The notes: generated by a model from the sequence alone, not told the origin. DNA of 64,000 nucleotides from Bin55 sp965203735 (GCA_965203735.1 OZ241909.1:868001-932000); one strand, 5' to 3'; shown: positions 36,297-45,844, numbered from the stretch's first letter. A program made the numbers and translations.

Positions 36297-36333
36297 ATGG
36301 ATGTTCTCGACTAGCCTGAACGTGAACATCCAT
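36297..36333. repeat. 10-bp perfect inverted repeat in the PhyH/surE gap
   Basis: ATGGATGTTC and its complement GAACATCCAT are separated by 17 bases, 33-69 bases upstream of the PhyH gene start. It could be an operator or stem-loop. The whole 272-base gap between PhyH and surE shows no other feature. Confidence 0.3.
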
Positions 36334-36536
36334 GGATGCACGCTCTACCTCAAGAACCGAACCGCATGTTGCATGAGGTTGGCAAGCGTAAAATCGCTGT
36401 TTGGCTGAAACGATGTGTTCATTTCTTCCTTCCGACAGGTTTATGGCTGAATCAGTTGGCGTAGCTCACGCTTCTAAACGGAAAGCCGAACCGGAGTGGA
36501 GAGAGGAAGAGAAGGAAGCTGAGGATTGAAGGAAGT

Positions 36537-37391
36537 ATGACCTGTCGAATTGTCGTAACCAACGATGATGGGGTTGACTCTGCTGGCATTCATGTACTTG
36601 CCCGTTTTCTAGAGCGTGAAGGACATCAAGTTACGGTAATCGCTCCAGATTACGATGCATCAGGCACTGGGACGTCCCTGGGTTCATACTCGGCAACGAA
36701 TCCGATCCGTTTCAGAGAGAAAAAGATCGAATCGTTCGATGGTGGCGTGTATGCAGTAGCTGGTCCGCCTGCGTTGTGTTCGCTCCTCGCTTCCAACGAA
36801 GCCTTTTGTAGTCGACCAGAAGTAGTTGTCTCTGGAATAAACGCTGGACTGAACGTAGGTAGGTCCGTTGTTCACTCTGGAACTGTAGGTGCTGCACTCG
36901 CAGCTCAGAACTTCGGAATGAAAGGTCTTGCTGTAAGTCTAGGTGGAGCGGCTCGCTGGTTCTGGGAATCTGCAGCTGAACTGGCAGTCAAGTTAATTCC
37001 GTCCATACTTGCAGGTCCCGACCGTTCGGTTACCAACATCAATGTTCCCGGCCTGCCCATGGATCAGCTCAAGGGATTGACGTGGGCTCGCCTAGCAAGA
37101 TTTGGGTCTGTCAAAGGAGTTGTAAGACGTGTGACGTCAAGAAACGTCCATGTGGAAAACGTAAGAAATGACTACACTCCAGAATTGAATACCGATCTCG
37201 CTTTGACCAGACACGGCTACGCTTCGCTAACCTGTCTTCAAGGGGCCTGCGAAGTGTGGAACTCCGACGTAGTTCCGGGTCACGCATTCGATCCAAGTCT
37301 ACGAGTTAGCGGAGCGTTGGCTGGGGACCCTGTCTGTCCGCCTCTTGCGTATTCTGTAGAAGAACTCGAGGAATCGTACGGAAAAGGCTAA
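36537..37391 (+). CDS. surE: 5'/3'-nucleotidase SurE
   Basis: Protein of 284 residues. Metal-binding Asp pair in VTNDDGVDSAGIHVLARFL, then VSGINAGLNVGRSVVHSGTVGAA, the SurE signature with Ser and Asn ligands. It removes phosphate from nucleoside monophosphates. In most gammaproteobacteria surE lies with pcm, nlpD and rpoS; here it stands alone between a PhyH gene and a Gfo/Idh gene, and is about 30 residues longer than E. coli SurE, so a specialised role is possible. Confidence 0.93.
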   Translation: MTCRIVVTNDDGVDSAGIHVLARFLEREGHQVTVIAPDYDASGTGTSLGSYSATNPIRFREKKIESFDGGVYAVAGPPALCSLLASNEAFCSRPEVVVSGINAGLNVGRSVVHSGTVGAALAAQNFGMKGLAVSLGGAARWFWESAAELAVKLIPSILAGPDRSVTNINVPGLPMDQLKGLTWARLARFGSVKGVVRRVTSRNVHVENVRNDYTPELNTDLALTRHGYASLTCLQGACEVWNSDVVPGHAFDPSLRVSGALAGDPVCPPLAYSVEELEESYGKG

Positions 37392-37630
37392 TTCCCAATC
37401 TGTTTCTTTAAGCCTCCATTTATACGTGAAATTCCGAGGTTCAATCGCCTTGGACCATAAATGCAGACGGTGCGAGCTGTTTGAATATGTACAAAAATAC
37501 AGGTAACATAGAGCATAAGAATTGGGAGAGTTAGGGACCTGTAAATTGTGCGCAGTGATTTAGCTCTTCTTCTCACAGGCCTATCATTTGAGATCGACAC
37601 ATAAGGCATAACGATTCTTGGGACTCAAGA

Positions 37631-38695
37631 ATGAATCAAGTAGACAACGGCAAATTGCGAATGGCGTTTATAGGCGGCGGAGGAATTGCACGCACTCACA
37701 TGCGGTATTTGAGCCGAATGGATGACGTCGAAATCGTAGCAGTAGCAGACGTGGTTGAAGAGAACGCCAAGAGACTGTGTCGAGAATTCAACATTCCGGA
37801 ATCGTATTTGGATTTCGAGAAGATGTTGGAGAATGTTCAGCCAGATGCTGTAAGTGTGTGTACTCCAAACGGAATGCACGCTCCTTGCACCATAGCTGCT
37901 ATCAATGCGGGTGCGCACGTGTTGGTTGAGAAACCTCTTGCAATGAATGCCACAGAAGGTGCGCAAATGGTCGATGCGGCTAAGTCGAAAAACCGCAAAC
38001 TCGTCATCGGTTTCCAACATCGATTCGAGCCACGTACAAGATTTCTCAGAAATGCCGTAGCAAACGGTGAATTGGGCAAAGTGCTGTATGGACGTGTCCA
38101 AGCTCTTCGACGGCGCGGAATTCCAAATTGGGGTGTGTTCGGCCGAAAGGAACTGCAAGGCGGCGGCCCTCTCATCGACATCGGTGTTCATGTGCTGGAG
38201 ACGACACACTTCGTAATGGGCTCTCCCAGACCTGTATCGGCCTCCGGACAGACATACACGTACCTAGGAGACAAGCCATCTACCGTTGTTTCGCAATGGC
38301 CAAACTGGGACTACAAGACCTACAACGTCGAAGACTTGGCCGTAGGAATGATTCGATTTGACAATGGGGCGACCCTAAGCATTGAAGCCAGCTTTGCAGC
38401 ACATATTGAAAAGGACGACTGGAACTTCAATCTCATGGGTACGCACGGAGGTGCTTCATGGAGTCCCCCACGAATTTTCAGTGATGCTCACGACCACATG
38501 GTGAATACAGAGCCGCAATGGTTGCCTAGGGAGCGAGCGGGAGATGAGTTCAGACTGAAAATGCGAAACTTTGTGGATCACGTTCTCTATGACACTGAAA
38601 CTCTCGCACCGGCCGAACACGGTCTAATGGTGCAGAAAATGCTCGACGCGATTTATGAGTCTGCCGAGACAGGACGGGAGGTGGAAATCCAATGA
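37631..38695 (+). CDS. Gfo/Idh/MocA-family oxidoreductase
   Basis: Protein of 354 residues. The N-terminal Rossmann fold has GGGGIARTHMRYL; the conserved EKPLAMNATEGAQM contains the catalytic-family Lys; the C-terminal alpha/beta domain has GGGPLIDIGVHVLETTHFVMG with the usual Asp and His. Such enzymes oxidise sugar or inositol hydroxyls with NAD(P). The stop overlaps the next start (ATGA), so it is coupled to the serine hydrolase gene. Confidence 0.93.
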   Translation: MNQVDNGKLRMAFIGGGGIARTHMRYLSRMDDVEIVAVADVVEENAKRLCREFNIPESYLDFEKMLENVQPDAVSVCTPNGMHAPCTIAAINAGAHVLVEKPLAMNATEGAQMVDAAKSKNRKLVIGFQHRFEPRTRFLRNAVANGELGKVLYGRVQALRRRGIPNWGVFGRKELQGGGPLIDIGVHVLETTHFVMGSPRPVSASGQTYTYLGDKPSTVVSQWPNWDYKTYNVEDLAVGMIRFDNGATLSIEASFAAHIEKDDWNFNLMGTHGGASWSPPRIFSDAHDHMVNTEPQWLPRERAGDEFRLKMRNFVDHVLYDTETLAPAEHGLMVQKMLDAIYESAETGREVEIQ

Positions 38696-39906
38696 CCGAC
38701 ATTGAACGAGAAGCACGGAAGAATCCCGATAGTGGTCTTACTATCGAATCGATGGAGACCGCCCAACAGTCTGAATTGAAAACGGCAGGTTTGAATATCG
38801 ACCGGCTGGAAATTCTCAGAATGAGAGTACGAAAAGATGTCGAGGAAGGGCTATTGCCTTCAGTTCAGTTTGCGATAGCCAAAGACGGAAGAGTCTTGTG
38901 GTCAGAGACGCTCGGACAAGCATCGGAACAAACTCTGTATCCAATATTCTCGTGTACCAAGGCGATTATGTCGGTGGCTGCTTGGACTCTTATTCGGGAA
39001 GGCAAATTGAATGTGAATGAACGGGTTGGAGACATCATCCCAGAATTCGACACCAATGGGAAGCAAGATGTTAGAGTCATTCATCTCTTTTTGCACACCG
39101 CGGGATTTCCGATGGCTCCGTTCAGACCGAGTGATTGGGAAGATCGAGATCTACGAGTCGGGCGATTTGCACAGTGGAGATTGAACTGGCCGACGGGAGA
39201 AAAGTTCGAGTACCACCCGAGTTCGTCGATGTGGGTGATTGCCGAGATTGTTGAACGCAAATCGGGGCAAGATTTTCGTTCATTTATTCGCGAACGTGTG
39301 ATAGTTCCTATAGAGGTCGATGATCTCTATGTTGGTCTCCCGCATGCAGAGAACGAACGCATATCGACATTGGTTCATGTTGGAGACGCTTTCACGAGCG
39401 AGGACTTCAAGAGGCTTGGTATTCCTGAGCCCCCAGTAACTGAGGTTACGGAAGATGCAATTCTGAGTATGAACAGACCCGAAATACGGGCTGTAGGCAT
39501 ACCTGGAGGAGGAGGTATGGCAACCGCAACTGCGCTTGCTTTGTTCTATCAAGATCTTCTCTCTGGAGTTAGAGACGATCGGTCTAGCATCTTGAACAAA
39601 CAAACGCTTGATTACGGATTGAAAGTTGTCAGCGAAGACTATCGCGATCCGTTGTATGGCGTGAAGGTCAACAGAGCTTTGGGTTTGTGTATCGCAGGCG
39701 ATTCACAACGAAACTTCCGAGGTTTTGGGCATACCAATTCAGAGACTTCATTTGGACACGGCGGAGCTGGCGGACAAATTGCATGGGCTGACCCCGAGAC
39801 AGGGTTGTCGTTCTCGTATCTGACGAATGGACACGACCGTAATCCGGTCCGAGTGGGCAGACGCACTGTGTCGATTTCAACGAAAGCCGCGTCGTTGTGT
39901 GAATAG
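38692..39906 (+). CDS. Beta-lactamase-fold serine hydrolase (class C/esterase type)
   Basis: Protein of 404 residues. The nucleophile motif SxxK is SCTK at residues 87-90 (PIFSCTKAIMSVAAW); YHPSSSMWVIAEIVE holds the YxS-like tyrosine; FGHGGAGGQIAWADP occupies the third (KTG-like) motif. These point to the penicillin-binding protein/beta-lactamase family, most of whose environmental members are esterases or peptidases. No signal peptide is evident (long hydrophilic N-terminus), which argues against a wall or antibiotic role. It is translationally coupled to the Gfo/Idh gene. Confidence 0.9.
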   Translation: MTDIEREARKNPDSGLTIESMETAQQSELKTAGLNIDRLEILRMRVRKDVEEGLLPSVQFAIAKDGRVLWSETLGQASEQTLYPIFSCTKAIMSVAAWTLIREGKLNVNERVGDIIPEFDTNGKQDVRVIHLFLHTAGFPMAPFRPSDWEDRDLRVGRFAQWRLNWPTGEKFEYHPSSSMWVIAEIVERKSGQDFRSFIRERVIVPIEVDDLYVGLPHAENERISTLVHVGDAFTSEDFKRLGIPEPPVTEVTEDAILSMNRPEIRAVGIPGGGGMATATALALFYQDLLSGVRDDRSSILNKQTLDYGLKVVSEDYRDPLYGVKVNRALGLCIAGDSQRNFRGFGHTNSETSFGHGGAGGQIAWADPETGLSFSYLTNGHDRNPVRVGRRTVSISTKAASLCE

Positions 39907-39926
39907 GAGAGCATAGGACTGGGGGA

Positions 39927-41066
39927 TTGAACGAGTCGAAAGTGATCAAGGGACGTGGTGCAACGGCAAGTCCCAAACCTCGATTCCTAAACACAACCAC
40001 TGTTCCGATCGATGACGGATGGAGTACTCACGACCTTCTCAATTCAGAGTTTCCTGAGAGAGCTCCAAGAACCAAACTCTTTCCCGACAAGACGCGTTCG
40101 CTGATCACTACCAATCAGTCGCCTGATGTTCCGTTCGATCAATCCATCAATCCGTACAAAGGATGTGAGCACGGCTGTGTCTATTGTTTTGCACGACCGA
40201 CTCATGCATTTCTAGACCTTTCTCCTGGGCTAGATTTCGAAACAAAGATCTTTTACAAGACGAACCCCGTCGACCGACTGCGTGAGAAACTAGACAATCC
40301 ACGTTACGCTTGCGAGCCCATTGCGATGGGCACCAACACCGATCCGTATCAACCGGCTGAAAAGGAACTTCGTGTAACCCGACAAATTCTCGAGACTCTA
40401 CTGGAGTACCGACACCCGGTCAGTATCGTTACAAAGGGCGTTCTAATTCTGCGAGACATTGACATTCTGCAAGAACTGGCTCAGCAGGAGTTAGTTAGCG
40501 TGGCAGTCAGCATTACAACTCTGTACAACGAGCTCAAGACTAAACTCGAACCGAGAACAGCTTCACCAAAGGCTCGTCTGCGTATCGTGAGAGCAATGGC
40601 CGAGTCTGAGATACCCGTAGGTGTCATGGTCGCGCCGATCATCCCAATGCTTAATGACCATGAACTTGAACAAATTGTTGAAGAGTCTGCGAATGAAGGG
40701 GCTGGATTTGCGGGTTACATCATGATTCGACTACCGCTCGAAGTTCGCCCATTATTTGAAGATTGGCTAGAAGAGCACTATCCATTGAAAGCTGAACGCA
40801 TCATGAATCGAATTCGAGACTTGCACAAAGGCAGAGAGTACACGGCACAATTCGGAGAGCGAATGCGAGGAACCGGTATGTACGCTGACTTGATACAGAA
40901 ACGGTTTGCTCTGGCGTTGGCAAAGTGTGGCTTGCCAAGCCATTCTTCAGAATCTAGCAGTAGAGAAGGAAAACGCAGACTGTTCGCAAACACTCGTGGA
41001 TCAGGCGACTTGCGGACTGATTTGTTTCGACGAGGCAATGAACTCTCTTTGTTGTTCGATGACTAG
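39927..41066 (+). CDS. PA0069-type radical SAM protein (spore photoproduct lyase-like)
   Basis: Protein of 379 residues. The 4Fe-4S cluster motif CxxxCxxC is CEHGCVYC in NPYKGCEHGCVYCFARP. The N-terminal KGRGATASP and the later EPIAMGTNTDPYQPAEKE, VTKGVLILRD and GVMVAPIIPMLND are typical of this family, which is widespread and biochemically unknown. The start is TTG at 39927, giving the family N-terminus. Possibly cotranscribed with the hydrolase gene 20 bases ahead. Confidence 0.92.
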   Translation: MNESKVIKGRGATASPKPRFLNTTTVPIDDGWSTHDLLNSEFPERAPRTKLFPDKTRSLITTNQSPDVPFDQSINPYKGCEHGCVYCFARPTHAFLDLSPGLDFETKIFYKTNPVDRLREKLDNPRYACEPIAMGTNTDPYQPAEKELRVTRQILETLLEYRHPVSIVTKGVLILRDIDILQELAQQELVSVAVSITTLYNELKTKLEPRTASPKARLRIVRAMAESEIPVGVMVAPIIPMLNDHELEQIVEESANEGAGFAGYIMIRLPLEVRPLFEDWLEEHYPLKAERIMNRIRDLHKGREYTAQFGERMRGTGMYADLIQKRFALALAKCGLPSHSSESSSREGKRRLFANTRGSGDLRTDLFRRGNELSLLFDD

Positions 41067-41165
41067 AACGTTGTGAAATCCCTTCAGACTTCAAGGCGAT
41101 TCTTGACTGCCTCGTGCTTCAATCAGTCTTGATGACTAAACGTATACCCATGCACCAAGAACCGA

Positions 41166-42083
41166 CTAGGTAGCTGTTTGTACCTTTCGCCGAATACCAA
41201 GTGCCTCGTTAATTTCTTTGTAGGGTTTTTCTTCGGCCTCTCCGGTAATCACTTCCACTTGATCTCTTGGCCCGTAGAAATAGGATCCAGGTCTAAAGTC
41301 GTAGCCCAAATCCCCCAGAAGTCGTCTTTGCCGTGGTGAACACCATTCTGCGAGTGCGGGAGTGATCTCGAAGTCGTACTGCCGCATGAACATCTGACAG
41401 TAGTTATAAAGGATCGTCTTGCGTGCTCGTCCTGAACGGTTCTTACAGGGACCGTGCCACATGGCATGTGGAAACAAGATGCAGTCGCCGGCTTCACCCA
41501 TAATTTGCAGCGAACCAGACGAAGTTGGAGTGATTGGATCGTCTGTGTTGTACGGTATCTGTCGACGATGACTTCCTGGAAAGATTGTGAGATTTCCAGA
41601 ATCCGGCTCGGTAACGTCTGTCAGCAAGTACATGGCTTTCATGGCTAGAGGATGGCTAGTTTCAGATGGCCGAATGCAGCGCAGTGCTTCGCCACCGTCG
41701 GTATGGGTGTAGCCAGGAAAAGTTTCAGAAGGAGGACGTACGATGGCTTGCGTCATACTCAGACAGAGGTATGGACCCATGATGTCGACGATCAAGTCAA
41801 ATACGTCTGATCGGTCCATCAAGTCGACGAAATGCTTGCCGTAAGGAAGGAGATCCCGTCGATCCATCCAACCCGTGTCGTCCAGACTGTCAGCATGAGG
41901 AAGCCAGCCGTAGTGACCAATTGGCAATTGCTTGTCGCGAACAGGCTCGAATCCTGGAATGCGACGTAGTCGATCGATTTCCGAACTGAACAGAGCTACT
42001 TCTTGAGGAGTCAATGCCTGCTTGAGAATCAGGTACCCTTGAGTTTCCCAATGATGGCGTTGTTCATCTGTGAGTGTTTTCAT
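41166..42083 (-). CDS. Phytanoyl-CoA dioxygenase family protein (long)
   Basis: About 305 residues from the ATG at 42083 (MKTLTDEQRHHWETQGYLIL); the frame extends to 42113 but without family similarity. The Fe(II) site is H and D in GYTHTDGGEAL with His in FPHAMWHGP, and Arg in GRARKTILYNY binds 2-oxoglutarate. It belongs to the PhyH superfamily of hydroxylases. It converges on the radical SAM gene and is divergent from the DUF1932 dehydrogenase. Substrate unknown. Confidence 0.9.
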   Translation of the reverse strand: MKTLTDEQRHHWETQGYLILKQALTPQEVALFSSEIDRLRRIPGFEPVRDKQLPIGHYGWLPHADSLDDTGWMDRRDLLPYGKHFVDLMDRSDVFDLIVDIMGPYLCLSMTQAIVRPPSETFPGYTHTDGGEALRCIRPSETSHPLAMKAMYLLTDVTEPDSGNLTIFPGSHRRQIPYNTDDPITPTSSGSLQIMGEAGDCILFPHAMWHGPCKNRSGRARKTILYNYCQMFMRQYDFEITPALAEWCSPRQRRLLGDLGYDFRPGSYFYGPRDQVEVITGEAEEKPYKEINEALGIRRKVQTAT

Positions 42084-42248
42084 TCTTCGATTGGATTTGC
42101 AACCAATGCTCAAGTTTACTCACTCTCGCCGCAACCGACACAAAATGTCGTGTCGGCCAATATATTCTCCTGCACATTTCAATACGAGGTAGCAGTATCG
42201 TGATCCAATTTGAACAACAAACTCGAACGATAGCGAGTTCAAACGTAG

Positions 42249-43073
42249 ATGGCTGATGTACTGATACTCCATCCCGGTGAAATGGGATCTTCGATCGGAC
42301 AAGCTCTGGTGTACAAGGGGCACCACCCTTTCTGGATTTCTGAAGGTCGCTCGGAATCCACTCGCTCGAGAGCTCGAAAAGCGAGCATGTTTTCTCACGA
42401 GACATTGGAAGCGGGTCTGGCGGACGTTGAAATCGTGATTTCGGTATGTCCCCCCGAATATGCGATTGAAGTAGCAGATCAAGTATTGGAGCTAGGATTT
42501 GATGGTCTGTACTGTGATGCGAATGCCATCGCACCCACTACAGCGAGACTCATTGCTGAGAAATTCGGAGATTCCTATGTGGATGGCGGGATCATTGGAC
42601 CGCCTTTGTATCGGCATGGGACAACTCGACTATATGTGTCGGGAAACAGTGCGCTCAGGATTGTCAAATTGTTTGCCGGTTCGGCATTGGATACGCGTCT
42701 AGTCGAAGGAGATTCAGTTGCGGCGTCAGCTCTGAAGATGTGCTATGCAGCCTATACCAAGGGTTCGTCTGCTATGTTGCTGGCGATACGCAGCCTCGCT
42801 CAGGCACACGGTATCTCGAGTCCGCTGCGAAATGAATGGGAAATGTCACAGCCTCGCCTCTGGGACAGGTCTGAAGGCTCCGGTCCGGGTACGACGCGTA
42901 AGGCTTGGAGATTTGCGCCAGAAATGCGTGAGATAGCAAAGACCTTCGAGGATGCAGGTCTTCCCTCAGGATTTCATCAAGCGGCAGCAGATGTGTACGA
43001 ACGCATGGCTTTTCTCAAGGACTCCGAGCCGGTTTCGACACACAAGATCGCAAAGATATTGCGCGATGATTAG
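42249..43073 (+). CDS. NAD(P)-binding dehydrogenase with DUF1932 domain
   Basis: Protein of 274 residues. The N-terminal Rossmann segment is LILHPGEMGSSIGQALVYKGH, a variant of GxGxxG; DANAIAPTTARLIAEKF and DGGIIGPPLY follow as in 6-phosphogluconate/beta-hydroxyacid dehydrogenases. KMCYAAYTKGSSAMLLAI has the family catalytic Lys, and the C-terminal part is DUF1932. It probably oxidises or reduces a small hydroxy acid. Convergent with the SDR gene. Confidence 0.9.
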   Translation: MADVLILHPGEMGSSIGQALVYKGHHPFWISEGRSESTRSRARKASMFSHETLEAGLADVEIVISVCPPEYAIEVADQVLELGFDGLYCDANAIAPTTARLIAEKFGDSYVDGGIIGPPLYRHGTTRLYVSGNSALRIVKLFAGSALDTRLVEGDSVAASALKMCYAAYTKGSSAMLLAIRSLAQAHGISSPLRNEWEMSQPRLWDRSEGSGPGTTRKAWRFAPEMREIAKTFEDAGLPSGFHQAAADVYERMAFLKDSEPVSTHKIAKILRDD

Positions 43074-43148
43074 TCTTGAGGCCTAGGCGGAGAGTGATGT
43101 CGCTTCGTCCGAAGCTAGTGACCATTTCAACTAGGTGCAAGCGCTTCC

Positions 43149-43865
43149 CTAAGGTAACAGTGCTCCACCTTCTACGTCGATAGTGGAACCAGTCATATAG
43201 TCGTTCTCGATCGCAAATAAGATTGCAGAAGCTACCTCGTCTGCGGTTCCGGCGCGTGGAATCAATGTTCGCGCGGTTGCATTGGCTAGAAATTGTTTCC
43301 TTTGCTCTCCCTCATGCGGGAACATTGGAGTGTCAATAAGCCCTGGACACACGATGTTGATGCGTCTCGGTGCAATTTCAGGAGCAAGTGCTCGTGCGAA
43401 ACCTTCTACAGCATTTCCCACAGTGGAAATGGCAAGAGAACCCGGATTGCTCTTACGAGCGGGGAATCCACTAACTAAGACCATCGCACCATCGTTCGAA
43501 AGGAATTCAGCACCTAATCGTACAGAGTTTGTGTAGCCCCACAGCTTTCGAAAGGAAAGTTGGAATGCATCCAGGTCCATTTGTAAGAAGGGACCCGATG
43601 CGCGGGCACCGCCAGTAGCGCTATTGACGAGAATGTCAAACGGGGCTTCGTCTTGAAATAACTTGGAAAGCGCGTCGCGATCTAGAGTATCGACCTGTCG
43701 ATAGCTCACTCTAGGTCCTGTACTTGCGCTTGCGCTCTCAATGTTCTTAGCGTTGCGACTACCTGCTACGACTGTCGCTCCAGCATCTTCCAATTGTCGG
43801 GTCGCGGCCAGGCCAATGCCCGATGTACCGCCTAGAACGATGGCTTTTCTATTCTTAATGTCCAA
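43149..43865 (-). CDS. Short-chain dehydrogenase/reductase lacking the YxxxK motif
   Basis: Protein of 238 residues with the SDR cofactor motif GGTSGIG, the DxxD-like VDTLDRD, NSATGG in place of NNAG, and the C-terminal PGLIDTPMF and GSTIDVEGG. A Ser is present in MVLVSGFPARK, but the Tyr and Lys expected about 13 and 17 residues later are replaced in SLAISTVGNAVEGF. It therefore either uses a different catalytic scheme or is not a dehydrogenase. Same strand as the desaturase gene, 74 bases downstream. Confidence 0.88.
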   Translation of the reverse strand: MDIKNRKAIVLGGTSGIGLAATRQLEDAGATVVAGSRNAKNIESASASTGPRVSYRQVDTLDRDALSKLFQDEAPFDILVNSATGGARASGPFLQMDLDAFQLSFRKLWGYTNSVRLGAEFLSNDGAMVLVSGFPARKSNPGSLAISTVGNAVEGFARALAPEIAPRRINIVCPGLIDTPMFPHEGEQRKQFLANATARTLIPRAGTADEVASAILFAIENDYMTGSTIDVEGGALLP

Positions 43866-43939
43866 TGTTGAACTCCAATTCTCGAATGTCGGATTAGATC
43901 AATCCGAAGATCAATCTCCGCATTGCAATCTTGATGCGC

Positions 43940-45016
43940 TCACTGAGCGCGTGAAGGAATACTCGGAATGTACTTGAAAGACGGATCTGCCAGGAATTTG
44001 CGTTTCAACTCAAACATCTCCGTCCAAGTGGCTCGTAGTCCATGGGTCGCTGGAGGAAGATCGTGCTCGATCGCTTTACGTAACTTGCCTAGGTTGTAAA
44101 ACGGTACAGCCGGGTACATGTGATGTTCGAGGTGGTATTGCATGTTCCAGTAGTAGAAGGCGGGAAGCCATGAGCAAGTGAAAGTCCTTGTGTTCAAGCG
44201 GAAATCTGGTTCGTCCGAATTTAATCCATAGTGTTGCGGAACTCCACACAAGAATCCTAGCCATCCACAGTAGAACGTACCGAAAGTGATGGTCACGATC
44301 AGGAATGGATGACCCACCAAAACAAAAACCAATGCCAATACAGCGTGACCCGCGAGAAGAATGCGCGCCCAGTTCTTGTGTTTCCTACGAAGCTTTGTGT
44401 TTGACTTCGGCAATACGTGGTTGTACCAGTCACCAATGATGGTCCCGTTTGCGTGGCGCCAAACAACTCTTAGTCGATTCCACGTCGCTTGAGGATTCCA
44501 AGCAACAAGACCAAGCCATACACGCCATCGGCGCAAACTAAACTTGACAGGTAGTCGCACCTCGCCGTCGTTCTCTATGTGACAAGTAGCTTGATGGTGA
44601 AGGTAGTGGCTTGCCCGGTACCAAATGTGGTCGGACCAGCTTATGAACGAGTACAGCACCTCGAAGAAGAGATTCAGATTTTTCGACTTGAAGACCGTTC
44701 TGTGTTGAAGCTCGTGAACGGCGATCAAACCCATGAACGGTCCAATAGTTCCGTGAACGAACAACGAGACAAGAAGCAAGGGTACCGACCAGTACCAATT
44801 CGAACCCGAAATGTTGAGGAATGCAAGATAGGACAAGATTGCCGTCGTAAAGAACAGACCCAAATGCAGCAAGGTTTGTAGCCACGCCTTAAAGTCGTTG
44901 CGTTGCATTAACTGCTGCAGCAATTCACGATCAATGGGTGTGCGATACCAGCTTATGTTGACGTTGTCGTCAAACGGATCTTTCTTGGATTGTGGAATTG
45001 AAACTGCCTCTGACAT
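43940..45016 (-). CDS. Membrane fatty acid desaturase
   Basis: Protein of 358 residues with four to six membrane segments and three His boxes: HELQHR (HxxxH), HYLHH (HxxHH) and QYHLEHH (HxxHH). These bind a non-heme di-iron centre that inserts a double bond in an acyl chain or hydroxylates a lipid. It could act on membrane lipids together with the enoyl-CoA hydratase and acyl-CoA dehydrogenase nearby, or on carotenoid-like lipids; the sequence does not decide. Confidence 0.9.
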   Translation of the reverse strand: MSEAVSIPQSKKDPFDDNVNISWYRTPIDRELLQQLMQRNDFKAWLQTLLHLGLFFTTAILSYLAFLNISGSNWYWSVPLLLVSLFVHGTIGPFMGLIAVHELQHRTVFKSKNLNLFFEVLYSFISWSDHIWYRASHYLHHQATCHIENDGEVRLPVKFSLRRWRVWLGLVAWNPQATWNRLRVVWRHANGTIIGDWYNHVLPKSNTKLRRKHKNWARILLAGHAVLALVFVLVGHPFLIVTITFGTFYCGWLGFLCGVPQHYGLNSDEPDFRLNTRTFTCSWLPAFYYWNMQYHLEHHMYPAVPFYNLGKLRKAIEHDLPPATHGLRATWTEMFELKRKFLADPSFKYIPSIPSRAQ

Positions 45017-45062
45017 TCTGGTTGCCTATCTCGATGAGATGTGACTTAAGCTCGTTGTAGGT

Positions 45063-45827
45063 TCAGGATTGATCCCAATCATAGGACACCTCTCCTGGCT
45101 CTTGACCTCGACTGCGGATTGCTTGCTTGACATCCTCCATTGCGTTGCGAAGCTCATTGGTGTTGGTCCCACGCATGACAAGCGTGGTACCAAATCGTCC
45201 GTCTCGATTGAAAGGATAGCTTCCTAAGTCGATAGCAGAACCATAACGATCTTGAATGCTGCCGAGTTCCCGCGAAATCTCGCTCTCTCCCATATATGCC
45301 GTGACGGAGCACGACCGAATAGTTGAGCCACCTTGAAAGTCAATGGTAGGGAGCATCGCTTGTAGGACACCAGGGATTCCCGCCATGACATAGACGTTCT
45401 CGACAGAGAAGCCCGGCGGTCCCCCGGTGAGGTTGTCGATAAGTCGGGCACCTCTTGGAATGCGGGCCATCCGGAGGCGGTTTTCCATGATGTCTGGTGG
45501 CGCGGGTCTGCTGCGAATTCGTTTCTCAATGGTTTTGTCAACGACGAGTGGAAGCTCGAATGCAGCGGCGATGCACTCGGCTGTGATGTCGTCATGTGTA
45601 GGTCCAATTCCTCCGGTGGTCAGTACATAGTCGTGACGACTTCGCGCACTGTTGACTGAGGAAATTATGACTTCGTGAATATCGGGAATTACATGAGCTT
45701 CCGCTACCACAACTCCTTTTGTGTTCAAGTGCTTGGCGATGTATTGAAGATTCAGATCTTGTGTGCGCCCGGAGAGGATTTCGTTACCAATGATCAGAAC
45801 ACTAGCTGTGACTCGACGGTCGCTCAT
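45063..45827 (-). CDS. CinA-like molybdopterin-binding domain protein
   Basis: Protein of 254 residues with the MoCF/CinA N-terminal domain: SVLIIGNEILSGRTQDLN, TTGGIGPTHDDITAECI and PGFSVENVYVMAGIP. There is no C-terminal nicotinamide deamidase domain, so it is the short form. In related proteins the domain has ADP-ribose pyrophosphatase activity; here this is inference. It lies 17 bases after the enoyl-CoA hydratase gene and precedes the desaturase. Confidence 0.93.
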   Translation of the reverse strand: MSDRRVTASVLIIGNEILSGRTQDLNLQYIAKHLNTKGVVVAEAHVIPDIHEVIISSVNSARSRHDYVLTTGGIGPTHDDITAECIAAAFELPLVVDKTIEKRIRSRPAPPDIMENRLRMARIPRGARLIDNLTGGPPGFSVENVYVMAGIPGVLQAMLPTIDFQGGSTIRSCSVTAYMGESEISRELGSIQDRYGSAIDLGSYPFNRDGRFGTTLVMRGTNTNELRNAMEDVKQAIRSRGQEPGEVSYDWDQS

Positions 45828-45844
45828 CGTTGTCCCTCTCGGAG

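Noticed and set aside
37625..38209. 194-codon minus-strand frame over the Gfo/Idh gene
   Set aside because: Fully antisense to a well-supported gene and without recognisable motifs.
42064..42534. 156-codon minus-strand frame across the PhyH/DUF1932 junction
   Set aside because: Covers the starts of two well-supported genes and has no family features.
43102..43115. GCTTC/GAAGC hairpin between convergent genes as a terminator
   Set aside because: Five-base stem with a tetraloop but no T-tract on either side; too weak to list as a feature.
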